Positions 5,765 to 8,881 of a stretch of 8,881 nucleotides of DNA are shown here, one piece after another (within the stretch, counting starts at the first letter, position 1; every line of letters starts with the position of its first letter). The notes under the pieces were generated by a model. It made no database searches. It saw only the letters and a list, made by a program, of their open reading frames with translations, and was not told where the DNA came from. Source of the DNA: an uncultured Porphyromonadaceae bacterium (GTDB lineage: Bacteria > Bacteroidota > Bacteroidia > Bacteroidales > Muribaculaceae). The position numbers and the translations under genes were made by a program. The stretch covers positions 1-8,881 of the forward strand of contig CAJMDR010000058.1 in assembly GCA_905212215.1 (NCBI GenBank), in the 5' to 3' direction.

Positions 5765-8700
5765 ATGAACCGAAAATTAACCTTAAAGCTACTTGCGGTA
5801 AGCGTTCTCGCACTTCCGGGGTCGCTTTGGGCCGCGCCCGACGTAGTCGCGAAGAAGGACACCGCTCCTCCCGCTCATGTCTGGCAACCGCTTGAAGCCG
5901 CGTCCCCGTTGCAGGAATCGTTCAACCCCGCACATGTGTTCGCCGCCGACATCGCTCTGGCGGAAAACTCTCAGACAGGAAGCAAGACAATGACACCCAA
6001 GACCTCCGTCTCCGCTTCCGTAGACCCTGACAAACGTGTCCTGAAACCGATGGGCAAAGCATCTGTTGCAGAGGCTCCCGCAGTGAACACTGTGAAAAAC
6101 CAACGCCTTGCCACTCCAGCAAAACTCGTCTTCGGCCCCTGGATAGGAAAAGACTTCGTCCACAACGGTTCCGAAGTGAACTGCGTAATGGAGGCCGTGG
6201 CAGACACAAATGCTACCATGGTGCACATCCACAACTTCTATGGCCTTGAGGAAACTGTCGATGCCGTTGTTGACCTCAACGCCGGAACAGTGAGCATTCT
6301 GCCACAGCGCATCTGGCAAAGTTCCCAGTATGGCGACGTGTACCTCTTCCCAATCAAGATCGAAGGCGATGCCATACAGTATTTCCCCACTACTCCCGTA
6401 CGCGGCACTATCGATGCCAATGGCGTTATCCGTTTGCAGCAATGGGGTGCCATTGTAGGGTATGGCGACAACAAAGGCACTCTGCTGGCTGCAATCGACA
6501 GCTGTCAGTATGTGCCTGCCAACGCCACCATGACAGCCACTAAGCGCACTAACGGAACGGATTCGCAAATCACTTATCCATTGTTGGTAGAACAGCCATC
6601 TCCTTCCGAAATGAAAATCTACAACTTCGGAACAACCGGCGTTCCCGTCATAGCACGCATATCCCCCGATGCATCAGCAACTGTCTCCGAACAGTTCATC
6701 GCCAACGTAGGGCTGTACGGTGCTTTCCACTCTTTCCCAATCGATCCCGCAACAGGAGTCATCAACAAAGATGACCCCGTCACCGCTACAATATCCGTTT
6801 CCGACTCCACCATGACCTTCTCTCCGTGGTGCGCAGGCTCTATAATGCAGGACGGTCTCGTGGCCCTATACCTCACTACCTGCAAGTTCAAGGCAAACAC
6901 CGCATTGAAGGTACCGGACTCGGCAGGATTCAATCTCGAAGGCAACGGCACAGCAGCCTCGCCTTATCTCATTAAGACTGCCCACGACCTCCTCGCTCTT
7001 TCAGAGGCCTCGCAGAAGAACTCTTTCCCGCAGAGATATTTCCGGCTGGAAAACGACATCGACATGTCGGGTGTGAACGGTTTCTTACCCATCGGTTGCC
7101 GCAAAGCTGCCTTCAACGGTAACTTCAATGGTAACGGCCACACCATTTCCAACCTTTCTATCAACGGTGTCGGATACCACTTCCAGGGTCTCTTCGGCGC
7201 CATATATAACGATGCGTCTGTCACCAACCTCACCCTCGCCAATGCCTCCATCACTGGCTCAGGTTACTATCTCGGTCTGGTTGCCGGTTATTCGCAAGGC
7301 AAGATCATCAACTGCCATGCCAACGGCTCTGTCCTCACCCAAGGTCTCTGCGTAGGTGGCATTGCAGGTCGTTCATACGGCACCATCGACAACTGCTCGT
7401 TCTCCGGCACATCTTCCGCTTACGGTTATGTAGGTGGTATTGTAGGCTACTCCTACGGCGCTATAACAAAATGCCATTCTGATGCCGATGTGTCGCTGCC
7501 TCAGCGTCTTACCAACGGCGCTTCATGTGTAGGCGGCATCGCCGGTCTCGCACAGTCGTTCTCCACTGCCCGCGAAGGCAAAATGGCTGACTGCCGTTTC
7601 TCGGGAAATGTTACCCAGGCCACAGGCTATGGCTTTGCAGGCGGCATTGCTGGCTACCTGTATGCTGTGGATATGGACCGGTGTCTTAACACTGGCTTCG
7701 TTCATACTCTTTCCACCACCGGAACAGAAGAGGCTTCCGCAGGTATCGCAGGCATTGTCCGTGATTCGTACATTGACGACTGCCACAATGCAGGTCTTAT
7801 CCTCAACGACGGTCTCTCCACCTATGCCGGAGGCATAATCGGCTACATTACAACAAGCTATGCCGGAGGCACAGGTATGACTGAACCTATCTATGTGAGG
7901 AACTGCTTCAACTCAGGTCAGATTCAGGCTAAGAACAGGACTGAACATGCCGGAATCTTCGGCGATGAATTCACAATGGAACAGTTCCCGGAGAAACCTT
8001 CCGACACGGCATTCACCAATGTCTTCTCCGACAACCAGGCAACCGGCCTGCACGATTCTCGCTTCGGTCGCACTTCCGATGTCTTCATTGGCAACCTGAT
8101 TCCGGGTACCTCTTCCGCAGTGTGGTCCGCGGCCTCGAACGGCTATCCTACCCTCAAAATATTTGCTGAACTTGAAGAAGGTGCCACAGCCAGAGCAGCA
8201 GTTCTCTTCAATGCCGGTGAATCCACCAGAGTAATGAAACACTCCGCCGCGCTCCAGGCGCCACAGGCTGTGAAATGGATGCTATTGAACGAGAATGGAA
8301 ACCTTTCGGCAAATTCTCAGGGTCTCTCTGTCAATGGAAACGCCCTTAACCTGAAAACGGTCTATTCAAATGACACCCTCGTTGCCACCATAAACGGTAA
8401 ACCCTCCGGAAAACGTCTTATCATAAACGTTGTGCCTAAGGTGTTCGACGGCGAAGGAACAGCTCAGTCGCCTTATCTCATCAAGAACAAGGCTGATTTC
8501 ATCGCTCTACATAATGCAATCATGCACTACGACCATGAAGGCGATGTATTCCTCCAGACAGCCGATGTAGACTTCGGTCTCGGGAACGACTTCTCCGGTG
8601 TGGCCGCAGGTAACCATCTCATGGAATTTGCAGGCACCTTCGATGGTGGAAATCACAGAATCAAAAATCTTAAGATTACCTCTGCAATCCGCAATGAACA

Positions 8701-8881
8701 GGGACAGCTCCTGCAGGGCACGTATAATTATGGTGGCCTCTTCCACATAGGTACTCCTTCGAGCATTATCCGCAATATAATCATCGATTCATCCTGCGTA
8801 TTCGACTTCTACGGATATGCCGGTGCGGTAATCGGCTACACCAAAGGAAAAGTGGAAGATTGCCGCAACTATGCTCCCATC
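5765..8881 (+). CDS. Large exported GLUG-repeat surface protein, partial (C-terminus outside window)
   Basis: The frame runs from the ATG at 5765 to the last base (1039 codons) without a stop. A signal peptide is clear: basic MNRK, a hydrophobic core, and probable cleavage after SLWA (residue 23). There is no lipobox Cys, so the mature protein is probably exported rather than a lipoprotein. Residues about 30-110 are Pro/Ala/Ser-rich. Residues about 122-385 are beta-rich and look duplicated (see findings). At residue 393 a cassette starts with GNGTAASPYLIKTAHDL, then DIDMSG, FNGNFNGNGHTISNL and GLFGAI, followed by repeated GGI(A/V)G(Y) and I-x-x-C units to about residue 720. An Ig-like linker (about 805-890) follows, and at residue 896 a second cassette begins (GEGTAQSPYLIKNKADF, FAGTFDGGNHRIKNL, GGLF). 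GLUG motifs are known from Bacteroidetes surface proteins and from IgA-peptidase-like proteins and form beta-helices; enzymatic activity is not evident. Function probably surface adhesion or matrix, inferred only. Confidence 0.85.
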   Translation, partial: MNRKLTLKLLAVSVLALPGSLWAAPDVVAKKDTAPPAHVWQPLEAASPLQESFNPAHVFAADIALAENSQTGSKTMTPKTSVSASVDPDKRVLKPMGKASVAEAPAVNTVKNQRLATPAKLVFGPWIGKDFVHNGSEVNCVMEAVADTNATMVHIHNFYGLEETVDAVVDLNAGTVSILPQRIWQSSQYGDVYLFPIKIEGDAIQYFPTTPVRGTIDANGVIRLQQWGAIVGYGDNKGTLLAAIDSCQYVPANATMTATKRTNGTDSQITYPLLVEQPSPSEMKIYNFGTTGVPVIARISPDASATVSEQFIANVGLYGAFHSFPIDPATGVINKDDPVTATISVSDSTMTFSPWCAGSIMQDGLVALYLTTCKFKANTALKVPDSAGFNLEGNGTAASPYLIKTAHDLLALSEASQKNSFPQRYFRLENDIDMSGVNGFLPIGCRKAAFNGNFNGNGHTISNLSINGVGYHFQGLFGAIYNDASVTNLTLANASITGSGYYLGLVAGYSQGKIINCHANGSVLTQGLCVGGIAGRSYGTIDNCSFSGTSSAYGYVGGIVGYSYGAITKCHSDADVSLPQRLTNGASCVGGIAGLAQSFSTAREGKMADCRFSGNVTQATGYGFAGGIAGYLYAVDMDRCLNTGFVHTLSTTGTEEASAGIAGIVRDSYIDDCHNAGLILNDGLSTYAGGIIGYITTSYAGGTGMTEPIYVRNCFNSGQIQAKNRTEHAGIFGDEFTMEQFPEKPSDTAFTNVFSDNQATGLHDSRFGRTSDVFIGNLIPGTSSAVWSAASNGYPTLKIFAELEEGATARAAVLFNAGESTRVMKHSAALQAPQAVKWMLLNENGNLSANSQGLSVNGNALNLKTVYSNDTLVATINGKPSGKRLIINVVPKVFDGEGTAQSPYLIKNKADFIALHNAIMHYDHEGDVFLQTADVDFGLGNDFSGVAAGNHLMEFAGTFDGGNHRIKNLKITSAIRNEQGQLLQGTYNYGGLFHIGTPSSIIRNIIIDSSCVFDFYGYAGAVIGYTKGKVEDCRNYAPI

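Noticed and set aside
5789..6568. 259-codon minus-strand frame
   Set aside because: Antisense to the signal-peptide-bearing GLUG protein; the Cys/Gly/His-rich translation is typical of a codon-bias shadow.
1..8881. CRISPR array, insertion sequence, tRNA or rRNA
   Set aside because: No regularly spaced direct repeats, no transposase frame, and no tRNA or rRNA signatures were seen.

Overview
The window looks like chromosomal DNA of a member of the Bacteroidales. Promoters of the Bacteroidetes type (a -33 TTTG/TTG, about 19-20 bases, then TAnnTTTG) sit in front of the genes, Shine-Dalgarno sequences are not apparent, the Rnf genes run in the order B-C-D, and there is a very large secreted protein with GLUG-type repeats. 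A gut or gut-like Bacteroidales is a reasonable guess, but the genus cannot be fixed from this sequence.

Left part (1-3545, minus strand): an operon for the Rnf ion-pumping ferredoxin:NAD+ oxidoreductase. Read in the direction of transcription it holds an RseC/SoxR-reducing-system-like membrane protein, a 98-base gap with a small hairpin, rnfB, rnfC (4-base ATGA overlap with rnfB) and rnfD (2-base gap). rnfD is cut by the window edge; rnfG, rnfE and rnfA would be expected beyond it. A good promoter lies at 3582-3611.

Middle (3546-4360): about 800 bases without a protein gene, but with structure. On the minus strand, upstream of the rnf operon and pointing the same way, there is a -7 promoter element (3899-3906), a roughly 240-nt stretch that folds into a long 5' hairpin and a three-way junction with a GNRA tetraloop, and a strong intrinsic terminator (3649-3686). 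I read this as an unnamed small RNA or a terminator-controlled leader of the rnf operon. Further right are a perfect 40-bp palindrome (4074-4113), minor hairpins, and the promoter of the next gene (4309-4340).

Right part (4361-8881, plus strand): a membrane acyltransferase of the acyltransferase-3 family with its own promoter, then a separate transcription unit with promoter 5662-5692 and a very large exported protein open to the end of the window (1039 codons seen). That protein has a signal peptide, a duplicated beta-rich N-terminal domain, a GLUG-type repeat cassette with a regular cysteine pattern, an Ig-like linker and the start of a second cassette.

The left operon serves energy conservation (ferredoxin, NAD+, ion gradient). 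The right half serves the cell surface (glycan acylation and a surface or secreted repeat protein). Nothing in the sequence links the two halves functionally.
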